Assembly (NCBI RefSeq): GCF_001522545.3
Contig: NC_031776.1
Coordinates: 31,028,342-31,092,341 of the forward strand
Reading direction: 5' to 3'
DNA from: Parus major
Taxonomy: Eukaryota > Chordata > Aves > Passeriformes > Paridae
Length of the DNA: 64,000 nucleotides
Below the pieces are notes generated by a model that saw only the letters and a program-made list of their open reading frames with translations, searched no databases and had not been told where the DNA came from. The position numbers were made by a program, and so were the translations under genes. Below, piece by piece: positions 1-10,153 of the stretch. Every line of letters starts with the position of its first letter. Within the stretch, counting starts at the first letter, position 1.

Positions 1-1757
1 TCCTCCCAAATAAATGGACCAGTCAGACACAGAACTCAGCAGTGCACAGCAGCAGTTTATTAAAAAAGAGCAAAATTAAGCAAACAACCCAGCAATCCCT
101 ATATCACAGACAAACACAGGATCGTAGGAGAATTGATACTTTGGGTTTAATTGCTGGTTCTCAGCTGGTTTTCTTCCTGAACTAAGGAGTAGTTTAAATA
201 AATAATATTTTATCTGCAGATAAAATGCATGGTTTCATGTCCTTATTCCTTGTTTTCAAACGATTATCTTTTTGTAAATTCAGTTTCTTTTGAGATTATA
301 TTTAGTATGCATTTCTCTCACTGAAAGGTGGTATATTTTATGCCACATACAAAACCAGAATTTAGATCATTTGTCTTTAGCAGAAATAGCTTCCAGATCT
401 TTTTGTTATTAGCCACTGGAGAGTTTCTGTAACATTTAAATCTGTGAGAGAGTTGAGAAACTTTTTGCAAGTAGGCAACTTCTTTAACCTGAATATTGAG
501 AACTGAAATTACAATATTCAGCTCCACACAGTGAAAAATGTATATCCTCAGCTATGCTGAGAAGTGTTAACTTGCTTTTCTAAAATGAGCCAACTCTGAA
601 TTTATACTGTTGTTGCCATGGGTTGGGGAGGATTGATGCTGCAATGCCTTTGCACGACAGGGCTGACTACAGGTTTATGCATCAATGTTGGGATCAGCTC
701 CTAGGAAGAGCCTCCCGCTGTGAATGTTCTGTTACTGGGATTTATTTCCATGTTGCAGAAGATTTAATGCAGAATAGTATACCTTGACCTCTTTAAATAT
801 GTGTCCTGATTGCATGACTGTCATAGTTATGAAGTATGTGCTTTATTTTCCTGATAAAAGCAGTAGCTATATATATATATATATGTATGTATATATGTAC
901 ACATTGTTATGCAGCAGTACTGAGAAATTGCTGTTCCAACTCAGAGCTTGCAGTTCTCCCATTATACACAGACCTTCAAATGAAGGTGAAGAATCCTATA
1001 TTTCATTCAGGGGGTTTCATTATGTTTGGCCAGGAAAGGGGTCAAGATTTTTTTCAGGCATTTAAAAAAAAAATTAAATTTTAAAACTCTGAAAATTAAA
1101 AAAAAAAAGTTTAATGTGTTTTCAGTGGAGCAGAGCAGTGCCTTTTCTAGAGCACCTGGGATCTCAGCTGGTGGAGGAAAAGCTTTGGGATGGATTTTTG
1201 CTCTGGTTTCCCGTGGAGGCGTTGAAACCTCTGAAGCCCCTGTGGGCTCTTGCTGCCGTGGTCCAGTGTCGTGAGCTGCTGTTTGCTGCCACCTACCGTT
1301 TTAATTAGGAGGCTTAATTAGTGTGCCAAGAGCATGTTCCTGTTGGCAAAGCCAGCGGCTTGGCTGCTCTGGGAGTCGGGCAAACACTGGTGCAGCTGTT
1401 CCTGGAGATTGCTGCCTTAGAAGCTGTACCTGTAGGAAAGCCCCAGCAGCTCCACTTCAACCCCAGCCAAACCACCAAGTTTTCCCCCACCCCAAAAAAG
1501 CCCTAAAAGGGTCTGTTGTTGCCTCAGCACCATGAAAATCCACCTCAGCTCATTACAGATGGTGATTGTCAAATGTGTTTTACAGGACATTGCGTTACTG
1601 CTGGGGTGGGAGGTGGTGAGCTGCTGAATTCCTCCCATTTTCTTTTTAGAATTGCATTTTCTTTACCTTTAGAATGGGGTTTTGCTTCTTTTAAGCTCAC
1701 TCTTAGCTTTTTTGTGAATAACAAAGATTAAAATATCCCTTGTTTTATATTTTTCAG
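1..1757 (+). other. MGAT5: MGAT5 intron (3' part) upstream of the first exon in the window
   Basis: This stretch ends in a pyrimidine-rich acceptor (ttttcag, 1751-1757) directly before the first recognisable MGAT5 exon. I looked for the preceding MGAT5 coding exon and did not see it, so it should lie left of the window. The stretch holds a TA-rich microsatellite at 868-903, an A-rich patch near 1060-1110, and short open frames with no recognisable protein similarity. Confidence 0.85.
868..903. repeat. (TA)n/(TATG)n microsatellite
   Basis: Nine or so TA dinucleotides run into TATG/TATA units over about 36 bp inside an MGAT5 intron. It is a simple repeat, seen directly, and is likely to vary in length between individuals. 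Confidence 0.9.
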
Positions 1758-1904
1758 CTGTTTGTTGGTCTTGGATTTCCATATGAAGGGCCAGCTCCCT
1801 TGGAAGCTATTGCCAATGGATGTGCTTTCCTAAATTTAAGATTTAACCCACCAAAAAGTAGCAAGAACACAGATTTTTTCAAAGGCAAACCTACACTCCG
1901 AGAG
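1758..1904 (+). CDS. MGAT5: MGAT5 coding exon, GT-B donor-site region (49 codons)
   Basis: This 147-bp, phase-0 exon lies between acceptor ttttcag and donor gtaagc. It encodes 49 residues, starting LFVGLGFPYEGPAPLEAIAN and ending GKPTLRE. The FPYEGPAPLEA stretch is a hallmark of glycosyltransferase family 18 enzymes and belongs to the C-terminal lobe that binds UDP-GlcNAc. MGAT5 is a Golgi type II membrane enzyme. It adds beta-1,6-linked GlcNAc to the alpha-1,6-mannose of N-glycans and so starts the branch that is extended with poly-N-acetyllactosamine. The paralogue MGAT5B shares the GFPYEGPAPLEA motif. However, the NPPKSSKNTDFF wording and the later exons match MGAT5 as I recall it, not MGAT5B. 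The preceding exon is outside the window. Confidence 0.97.
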
Positions 1905-4619
1905 GTAAGCACTATCAATCTTGGTAATTTTTTTACTGAAAATGCTTGTGGGTTTCCTTTTAACAACAGAGTGAAGGAGAAATTGCATTAACATTCAAGC
2001 TTTATTGCCAGAGGTGTGCAACTGCTTTTTTCTTTAGTCATTGATGGGAGTATCAGTCCTTATTTTTATAAGACAATTAAAATGGTGTTGTTAGCACACT
2101 TCAAGCTTTACCTCTAGATTTGCTTATAGGTACATTCTGCTACTTCTTACTGAGACATCATAAACTGAAATTTCACTTGGAAACCTGATGTTCTGCCCAG
2201 GAACAGATCATGTCATTTTGACACATCATTTGAAAGTGTTTTTATTTTGTTGAAGAAACAGACATTGCAGTGTACTGTGCAGCAAGTAAATAGGTGTTTA
2301 AGTAAATGATGAAAAGGGCATTTGTGGGTGGTTATGTGAGTTTTGGGATATATATTTTTTTTCTTCAGAAAAGACCTGTTCAGGGCACTGTTGAGTTCAG
2401 GTATTAATGGTTACCCACTGTGTTTGTGGTGAAATGCTTTTGGACTTTTGGGGAACTGACTCTTGAAGAAAACAGGAAAACCAAACTCCAAGCTTTCAAA
2501 ACAGTCAGTGTGTTCAGACTCTAGTGAGAGAAGACTGAGGGTAACCAACCCCTCATCCTGGCACTGACTTCAGAATATTTTTCTTTTATTCAGTGTAGGT
2601 AAAATTCTGCCTATACTTGTAAACATTTAATAGCCACTATCTATTTCTGATATCAGCACTCGTGTCTGTGGCTATGGCTTGCTCATAGGTGTATGTACAT
2701 GTATTTTTTATGTATTTACATCAAGGGAGAACTCTCAGGTGACATGCAGATGATGAGAACCTTACACAGCCACACTTCCCAATTCAGACTATGCTTGGGC
2801 CATATAAATTGTGTCCTGAGCAGCACTGGCTGGTTGATAAGCAAAAGATAGTTTCCCATTTGCCATCAGGAACTTAAATTCCTTACCATTTTATGATCCA
2901 CAACTGTAATTGCCTTTCTTGTTATACACTGAATTCATGTCCTGTACAAGCTGAAGCTTGCCCCTTCTCTCAGTCTGTGTTGCTAACAAAGGGGACAGCA
3001 ATAAGAGAATGCAAGCCAGTTTAAACTTTCTTCTTGGCCTTGACACCTTTCAAAACCTTTCTTCTGTGAGTCCCTCAGTTTTTGTCTCATTTCCAGTTGT
3101 TCTGTGCCCAAACACCATAACTAGTCAGGCTCAGTAAATAATCTAAACCTATCTAAGTGCTTTGTAGGAATTTCAGGGCTTGGGATCCATAATAAATCCC
3201 GATGGCATGTGTCAGCACTAACAGAAATGCTGTGTACCTGACTTGGACAGAAAAATAACCCCTATTAACTGCCCTAGTCCAAAGTATATCATGTATATCC
3301 ATCAGGAATATTGCTGCCTTCACAAGCCCTGCTGACCTATCCTGAGAGTGACCTTTTCTCTGACTGGTCTTCACAACTCCATTTAAGTCTGACTGCCAGT
3401 AATCCATGTGCTGGCTCTTTGGGATTAAGGAAGCCTTTAAATGCTTCTCTCCATTCCTCAAGTGCTAAAGAAGAACAAAAAGAGCTTGTGTAGTTCTGTG
3501 ACATGATTATCCATACAGGAATTTGAAGATAAAGTCTGTGTTTAGTGGTTTTGTAAAGTAACCTTTGCAAGTTACTATTCTCCACAAGCAAAATGCAATG
3601 GCTATTTTTTAAAATAGGTTTTTAAATATTTTTAGTAGTGAATGCAACAGTTTCTTGCATTCCCTTGAGGAAAAGATCAAGTACAGTAGATCTCCTAGAG
3701 CAGGAAAAGGTTCTTCTTCCAACAGACACTGCTTCCTGCTTCAGACCTTCTGCAATGTCTTTTTATCATAACCACAGCATAAAGAGGCAGCTGTATAAAC
3801 ATTGTCTACAAACAACCTATCCTGTGGGGTTCTTCGGTATTTATTGAAAAAGCAGTTTTCTTCTGAGGCTGGTGTGAACCACTTCTCTCTTCTGTAGCTT
3901 TTGCTCCCTTTGTGTGTTCATGTGCAAGTTCTCACTCCTGGGTGACCGGTTACAAAAAGTACTTACAGAGCTGTGCTGCTAGTTCTGAAAGCAAGTGTGA
4001 TGCAGCTTTTCTCAGTTACCTTCTTGGATATTCATTGATATTGTTCTCTGAAAAAGTGGTGAGCAAAATATTGGTTATCACTCTTGGTGAGGTCAGGTTA
4101 TTCTTCTACTCTCAGTCATGAGAGGCAGAGTTCTTCTTTTGTTATAAAAATTATTCTTTCTTCACTGTTGCTCACAGAAGTCTGTAAATGTTTGAAATTT
4201 GAAGGATGCAGGGTAAAGATGACATCTCTGGAGCCAGCCATTCAGGTCTAAGGAGCACTTGTGGCAGTGAGAGGTGGTGGCTCTGTGAATGAGGTGTGGG
4301 GAAGCAGGGTCATGGTGCAAGTAACTTCAGTAAACACCAAATCTTCTGGGATGTGGGTCTTTGTGAGGATTGGAGCCACAAATCAGAGGTGCACTTATCT
4401 TACTTGTGATCTGTGTTATCTGACTTTCAGTTTTCCAACTAAATTCACTCTCTAAATTTAAAGAGAAAATCTGAAAAGTAACTCAGAAGGAATGATGCTG
4501 ACTGTTGTGTTCTAACTGAATTTTTGCACTGCCCTAGTGCATTTCATCCAAAAAGTGATGAGTGAGAGGCAAGGATATCTTTACACATTAATTTTTACCA
4601 ATATAATTTCTTCTTTCAG
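1905..4619 (+). other. MGAT5: MGAT5 intron, no further gene seen
   Basis: This is a 2.7-kb intron from donor gtaagc to acceptor ttctttcag. It is AT-rich with scattered chance open frames (the longest about 100 codons on the - strand near 3153-3461), none resembling a known protein. I see no clear transposon, RNA gene or strong regulatory cluster. Confidence 0.85.
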
Positions 4620-4736
4620 TTGACATCTCAGCATCCCTATGCTGAAGTTTACATTGGCAAGCCCCATGTGTGGACTGTGGACATCAATGATCTTTCTGAG
4701 GTTGAGAAGGCCGTGAAATCAATTTTGAATCAAAAG
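4620..4736 (+). CDS. MGAT5: MGAT5 coding exon (39 codons), contains PHVWTVD motif
   Basis: This 117-bp, phase-0 exon is flanked by ttctttcag and gtgaga. It encodes 39 residues, beginning LTSQHPYAEVYIGKPHVWTV and ending AVKSILNQK. The SQHPYAE and GKPHVWTVD segments are shared by MGAT5 and MGAT5B and lie in the C-terminal GT-B lobe. The more variable stretch DINDLSEVEKAVKSIL differs from the human wording at several positions, as expected for a non-mammalian orthologue. The exon joins the previous one as LRE-LTSQHP with no frame change. Confidence 0.97.
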
Positions 4737-5517
4737 GTGAGAAATGTGTCTTCAATTTGCTATCAGCACTTGGGGGTGTAGTGTGTTGTGCACATACAGT
4801 GTTTCCTAATGTTAGTCTAATGAGTGCTGCATTTTGGTAGGGTATTGAAGAAAAAATGGTTGCTACATATCTATGGTATCAAAATTCTCATGTTTCAGTA
4901 CTGGATATGTCAGGTTCTTACTTGAAGAAAATGAGTGGGTGAATTTGTATAGAAATGAGAATTTTGAATGTGAATTATAAAGCAATCTGTGTTTTCTGTG
5001 CATTCAGGAGGAAGTTTTGTTGTTGATTCTTAGAGCATTGCAGACTCTGCACTGCTCAAGTCTGAGTTTGTAGCCTTGAGATTCCCAGAGAAGTGCTTGT
5101 GCACTCATGGTGTGGAATGGTAATGAGGGCACTTCAAGGGGGGAAGAGTATGAAGGCATTTTCAAAGGTACCACATTCTGTTTTGTCACTTCAACTTCAA
5201 AACTGAAACTTAGTTAAAACAGGAGCTCTGGAAACCCAGAGGGTCTCAGACTAGCTTTACATCTGCCACTTTGCAGTGTACCCTGAGTTTCCATAAACAT
5301 AGTCATGAAGCAATTCTTACTGTCTTTAAAAAGGAGAAAATTCAGCTAACACTGCTGATGGTTTTTAAAGATCACTATTTGTTAATGAGTTTATTAGTAG
5401 GTTTTTTTGCTACCTGAGCTACAATGGAATATTTTGAACAGAAGCTGGTGTCACAGAGTACACCATGAAGTTGATTGGAACAAAAAGCCCTCTAACCTTA
5501 ACACACTGTCTCCACAG
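4737..5517 (+). other. MGAT5: MGAT5 intron
   Basis: This 0.8-kb intron runs from donor gtgaga to acceptor ctccacag. I see no gene, repeat or regulatory element in it. Confidence 0.88.
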
Positions 5518-5592
5518 ATTGACCCTTATTTGCCCTATGAATTTACCTGTGAGGGAATGCTTCAGAGGATGAACGCCTTTATTGAAAGACAG
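5518..5592 (+). CDS. MGAT5: MGAT5 coding exon (25 codons), TCEGMLQR motif
   Basis: This is a short 75-bp, phase-0 exon between tccacag and gtatga. It encodes 25 residues, from IDPYLPYEFTCEGMLQRMNA to FIERQ. The PYEFTCEGMLQR core is diagnostic: MGAT5B has PYEYTCEGMLER. The single cysteine here is one of the conserved luminal cysteines of the catalytic domain. The exon would be missed by gene finders that drop short exons, but both splice sites and the frame continuity (QK-IDPYL before, RQ-DFCHG after) support it. Confidence 0.97.
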
Positions 5593-7982
5593 GTATGAAC
5601 TTTTGCTGTGGATGACTCTTGGATTATTTTGGAAAGAGAGGATTATCTCCATTTTAAAGCTTCTCAGTGTTGCTGCTGTCCAAGTAGAAATAGTAGCTGT
5701 GCAGACCTTGGCATTATATGAAAGCAGAAGGGCAAAGCAATTTGTCAGTGTGTATGTGACTTCCTTAGCTGTGTACACACACAAGAGCTTTGGCTCATGA
5801 AGGATCACTTAAATACAGAGGTACTTTTTGGTAGAATTGCAGTCTCTGGGCAGAATTGCAGCCTCTGGGCAGATTTTTCAAGTATTCAGTTTCAATCAAT
5901 AAAGATTTAAATGGTTTGGAACCCAGTTACTTAAAGGACTTTTGGTCCCTGTGCATTACTGCCAGCTGAGAGCAGCAGAAGATGTTGAGTTGGAGTAATA
6001 AACTGCAGAGATTTACATAGGATCCTGGTTTCTAGAAATTGTGTGTTTGTTTGGACTTCTGCCCAAGCCAGATCTCTTTCAGTAGCCAGCTCTGCCTTTT
6101 GTTCTGGCTGCTGCAGAAGAGAGATAGGAATGACCTTTATCTCTGATACGTCATTTAATTGCCAGAATTTCTTTCAAGGACACTGGACATTTGTCTGTAT
6201 TTGTATTTCTGAAGGTGGGTGCTATTAAAGACAGTCCTAAAGAATAACACAGCTCCAGGGCAGAAGGACAGTGAACACAGGGTAGCTATTCCCACTTTCC
6301 TGCCAATAAACACTTTAAGCTTTTTGCTGCTGATTGATGACAAAACCTGTAAAGTCTTGCTGCTGCTTTTGATTCTTGTATCCAAGTTAGCTATAATTGG
6401 AGGTTTTTGTCAATCAGGAAGAATTGGAGCTCATAAGTAAGGAGTAAGGGAGAAAAAGAGACAATCAAGAGATGGCACCTGTGGCTTAAACCTGTCTCTT
6501 CCCTCTGGTCCTCCCACAAGGGCTAAGCCCTCCCTTGTGCTTCTCACAAATCCACAGAATATTGTAATTTTGTTCATTGCTTTGACTAATTCTCAAAAGC
6601 TGTTGGTGTTTCACAGCTCCCAGGATGTTCAAGCACAATTTTTAGCTGCATGTGCTTAGCACTTCGCCTAATTAACATGTCAGATGAACCAAAAATAAGA
6701 AGTAAAAATAAAGACTGAGGCCTTATTTTGATGAGTTTGTGGTGGAGGCAGGAGGAACAGAGAAAGCAGTACAAGCTTGAAACGGGAACAAAGATGCTGG
6801 AATAAGGAACTGGTTTGGTTCAGAGGTTGTGTGCTTTGACCATGACAGAGGGCTCTTCAGGGGATGAAGAGATGGGGCCAGATACTCTCCCACTAGTCAC
6901 TCTATGGCCAGTGAACCTGTAGCATTTAGAGAAGGGGCCCAGAGTTCCCCTTCTGAGGCCTTGGCTGAAGGTCAGGAGGAAGGACAGTGTTCACAGGCAA
7001 GGTTCAGTGAACTCCCTGAACCTTCAGATCCAACACCTAAGGCTGAAGGCTTTAAGGTTGAGGTAAGAGAGCTGCTGTGAGCTGTGGTTGCACACCCAGC
7101 AGTGCCACCTTCAGCTGCCTTAAAGCAGCTTTGTCTCCAAGCTGCTCCATCCTGCCATGCCCTGCCCCTGCAGCAGCCAGAGAGGCTGTTTGGTGCATCC
7201 CTGCCATCTGCTGAGCCCATCCCCTGACCCTGTTTGCTCTGGGGCTGCACACACGGCTGTGTCTGCTCTGCAAGGCAGCAGCAGAGGCTGGGAACCAGAG
7301 GCAGGGATTGCTTCAGTTTTGGCACTGGCATCAAAGGAGCAGCCAGGCAACCACAGCCAAAGCAGCAGGGATTCCCTGCTGTAAATCTGGGAGCTGTTGG
7401 ATGAGGCTGGGCTGATGGAACAGACATGCTGACTTTGAAAGATGTGGCTAAGCAATGAACTTGATAAACCAGCAGAAAATGTTTGGGGCAGGATTCTGTG
7501 AGGTCAGAAAACTGACTTGGCTCAGCAGAGGCTCAGCTGAGCCCCAGAGCTTGGCAAAGGGAGGGAGAACATTCCCCCAAGAGCAAGAAAAGACAGATGA
7601 AGGAGGGCACCTCCTTTGGTCTCACCTTGAAATTTGTGGGTCCCTGCCAACTCATGTTTTGTGATTTATGACTCTATAATACTACATTTGTGGTTAGACC
7701 TAGAAGTATGAGAACTTCCTTCTTCAGCAGAGGAAATCAAAATGGAATGAAAAAAGCTCAAGCTGATACTGAGAACTGGTAAATGAATTTGGAGGCTTTG
7801 GGTCACAGTGAGGAATCAATTCACACAAGTTTTGGTTTTGCCCAGAGAAAGCAAACCATGATGGATCAGGCCCAAATTATTTGATCACCCTTTGGTGAGA
7901 GCTGCCAAATGTTGAAATGCAGTCTGAGTATTGTGAAATGTTGTCTGAACACATCATAACAAAACATGATCTGTCACTGCAG
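5593..7982 (+). other. MGAT5: MGAT5 intron
   Basis: This 2.4-kb intron ends at acceptor cactgcag. It holds a perfect-spacing 19-bp tandem duplication at 5833-5870 and a locally GC-richer stretch near 7080-7350. That stretch carries overlapping chance open frames on both strands, including a 151-codon frame on the - strand at 6972-7427 with no recognisable family. No other gene was seen. Confidence 0.82.
5833..5870. repeat. 19-bp tandem duplication
   Basis: Two adjacent copies of agaattgcagtctctgggc (5833-5851 and 5852-5870) differ at one base (T to C). This is a recent local duplication inside an MGAT5 intron, with no evident function. Confidence 0.9.
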
Positions 7983-8140
7983 GATTTCTGTCACGGGCAG
8001 GTGATGTGGCCCCCATTAAGTGCCCTTCAAGTAAAAATTGCTGAACCTGGAAAATCCTGTAAGCAAGTTTGTCAGGAAAGCCAGCTCATCTGTGAGCCTT
8101 CTTTCTTCCAGCATCTTAACAAGGACAAAGCTCTGCTTAG
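7983..8140 (+). CDS. MGAT5: MGAT5 coding exon (52 codons + 2 bases)
   Basis: This 158-bp exon lies between acceptor cactgcag and donor gtaagt. It starts in phase 0 and ends two bases into an Arg codon (AG|G). It encodes DFCHGQVMWPPLSALQVKIA onward, with LICEPSFFQHLNKDK near its end. The segment carries four conserved cysteines (DFC, SC, VC, LIC) that help hold the compact C-terminal part of the luminal domain. MGAT5B has a much longer, different insertion after DFC, so the direct DFCHGQVMWPP reading settles the assignment to MGAT5. Confidence 0.97.
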
Positions 8141-9306
8141 GTAAGTATTTATAGCACAAATATGTTGTCTGGTCTCTTTATTGCACTGGTTTTTACCACA
8201 CTTGGAATTTAAAGCACAAATTGTGTGAGAAGGGAAGGTGGGGAGAGCAGCTCTGGCTGCAGCAAGCTGCAAGTGAGGGCCTGGCAGTGCTTTGTGGAGT
8301 GGGTGGTGGTGGTGACAGCTGAGAGCACCCTGTTAAACCTTCTGTCACTATTGTCCTGGGTCGAGAATTGTGAACCCTGTAGGTGCAGATGTGTAAAACT
8401 CACCAGCTATGCACTAAGGAAAGGAACGCAGCTTTCAGGTGCTGTCTCTTTGGAAATGTGTCTTTGTTCCTTTCAGAATAAAGCAAAGTTCTCAAAACCA
8501 GGCTCCCACAAATGGCTGCTAGGGAATCTGCTTTCCAGGTTTTCTATCCCCACTTTTTCCTAAATTACATTGTAGAAGATTTTGGGGGTTGTATTTTCTT
8601 TGAAAAGTTGTAATTTCCAGTGGAGTTCAGAAGCAGCTCATATAAAAGCTTTCTTTTCTGGCTGTCTAGACAAAATCATAGTCCTGTGGAAAAAAACCCC
8701 TGTCTGTTAAATGCTACAAGTTACCAATGTTTCCAGAATAAGTGAAAAACAAGGCTCTGCTGGAATTTCTACCCTCGTGCTTAAGCTTTGTGGTCAGAAA
8801 ATGGCAACTGGCATTTTTCATTTCCCTGCTGGCTGGTTCCTGAGAGCTGCAGGCCCTTTCCCTGTAGCCCAGGAGCAGCATCCTTTATCTCCACAGTCCA
8901 GCTCACCCACCTGGAGCTGCCCAGGGCTGCTGGCTCTGTGGGGCTTCCCTGGGGAAGAGACTTCCTGAAATCAAAGAGAATATATCCTGATTTCAGATTC
9001 TTTGAGTCTGTCCTACTGAAAATCCACGGTGTATTTAAATATTCGGTTTTGGGGAACAGTCAAAAGCATTTTTTTTTCTCTTTAACTTCTTTTATTAATC
9101 TTTAGGAAATAGTAAAGCTGTAAAGGCTGCACTGCCCTCTGCAGAGAGAATCTGTACAGCAGAAAAGTCATGTTCTGGAAAGCTGCACTTGTAAATGCAC
9201 TCGATTTAGGGTCTAATAGGGCAGGGTTTGTTATTTTTAGCAAGAAGGGATGAAAACTGTACCAAACTCCTCAGGTGTGATGCAGATCACGTGCTTCGCT
9301 TTTTAG
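8141..9306 (+). other. MGAT5: MGAT5 last coding intron
   Basis: This 1.2-kb intron runs from gtaagt to acceptor cgctttttag (AG at 9305-9306). A second AG at 9273-9274 in ctcctcag is a plausible-looking acceptor. Using it would put the rest of the gene in the wrong frame, so it is not the productive site. Confidence 0.85.
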
Positions 9307-9505
9307 GCACAATATCGAATGTCTCACCACGGAGTCTGCCAGCGACATCCTGGTCCCCTCTTTTGATGCGAGGAGGAAGCACTGTGTTTTCCAAGGTGAC
9401 CTGCTACTGTTCAGCTGTGCTGGCTCCCACCCTGCCCACAGAAGGATCTGCCCCTGCAGGGACTACATCAAGGGGCAGGTTGCACTCTGCAAGGACTGCC
9501 TATAG
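9307..9505 (+). CDS. MGAT5: MGAT5 terminal coding exon with stop codon
   Basis: This 199-bp coding part completes the split Arg codon and then encodes 65 residues and a TAG stop at 9503-9505. The reading contains ILVPSFDARRKHCVFQGDLL, then LLFSCAGSHPAHRRICPCRD, and ends GQVALCKDCL, the invariant MGAT5 C-terminus. Seven cysteines lie in this exon, including the CPC and LCKDC pairs. The first dozen residues (HNIECLTTESAS) are the most divergent from human, where this stretch is variable. The five MGAT5 exons here total 231 residues, against 741 in the human protein, so the window has roughly the last third. Confidence 0.97.
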
Positions 9506-9653
9506 CAGCAGCAGGGCTGCTCCCAGCTGGGGACAACGTGAGTAGTTTGGAGAGGAGTTCCTTTGTACTTCCTGCACTTTGGTCCAGGTTTTCCGCTGCA
9601 GGCAGAGCTATCGTTGCTGGGCAGAATCATCTACTAAGAGAGGAGGGATTCAT

Positions 9654-9659
9654 AATAAA
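9654..9659 (+). terminator. MGAT5: Candidate proximal MGAT5 poly(A) signal (AATAAA)
   Basis: A canonical AATAAA lies about 150 bases after the stop codon, followed within 30-50 bases by T-rich and TGT-containing sequence. It could give a short 3' UTR isoform. Use cannot be judged from sequence alone. Confidence 0.35.
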
Positions 9660-10097
9660 CAGCTGTAACTGATCTTTCCTTCCTGTAAGGACGTTTGCAG
9701 TGTCACTCTTCAGATTCCTTCAACTGTTTGAGAAGAGAAGTGAGTCTCTCATGTTTGACGGTGATTTGAAGATGACTGCACTGAATAGTTTGTAGAAAAT
9801 TTCCAGACTCATCAAATTTCTGGTTTTGTTGTTTGGGTGAAGTGTTTTCTATTTTTTTAATGAGTTAGGACATCCCCCATCATGGTTAGCTAAAGGATCT
9901 CAGCTTCATTCCAGTAGAAAATTGAAAAAAGTGTGCTTGAGGGATGGGATGCTGGGGAAGGAGGACTTAACATTTTATTCAAGGTGCACTGGTTTAGGTA
10001 CAGCTTTGGCTTGAATGGCTACAAAACAGTTTACTTCACAAGAACTTGGAATAATGAGAGAGCTCTGTACTCTGCTATCGGGTTATTTGGGCCCAGG

Positions 10098-10153
10098 TTT
10101 TTTTTGTTTTGATTTTTATTTTTTGTTTTTTTGGCTTTTTTTGTTTTTTTTTT
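10098..10153. repeat. T-rich low-complexity tract
   Basis: Over 80 percent T with runs of up to ten T, interrupted by G and A. On the + strand it would be a U-rich stretch in the probable MGAT5 3' UTR. It is low-complexity sequence with no other signal. Confidence 0.85.

Noticed and set aside
6972..7427. 151-codon - strand frame within an MGAT5 intron
   Set aside because: It lies in a GC-richer patch with open frames on several overlapping readings. There is no recognisable domain, and it resembles translated intron.
9273..9306. Alternative acceptor (ctcctcag) for the last MGAT5 exon
   Set aside because: It would place the rest of the exon in the wrong frame and lose the conserved C-terminus. 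The acceptor at 9305-9306 keeps the frame through to the CKDCL end.
1758..9505. Assignment to MGAT5B instead of MGAT5
   Set aside because: The NPPKSSKNTDFF, FTCEGMLQR and DFCHGQVMWPP readings fit MGAT5. MGAT5B has different wording and a longer insertion after DFC.
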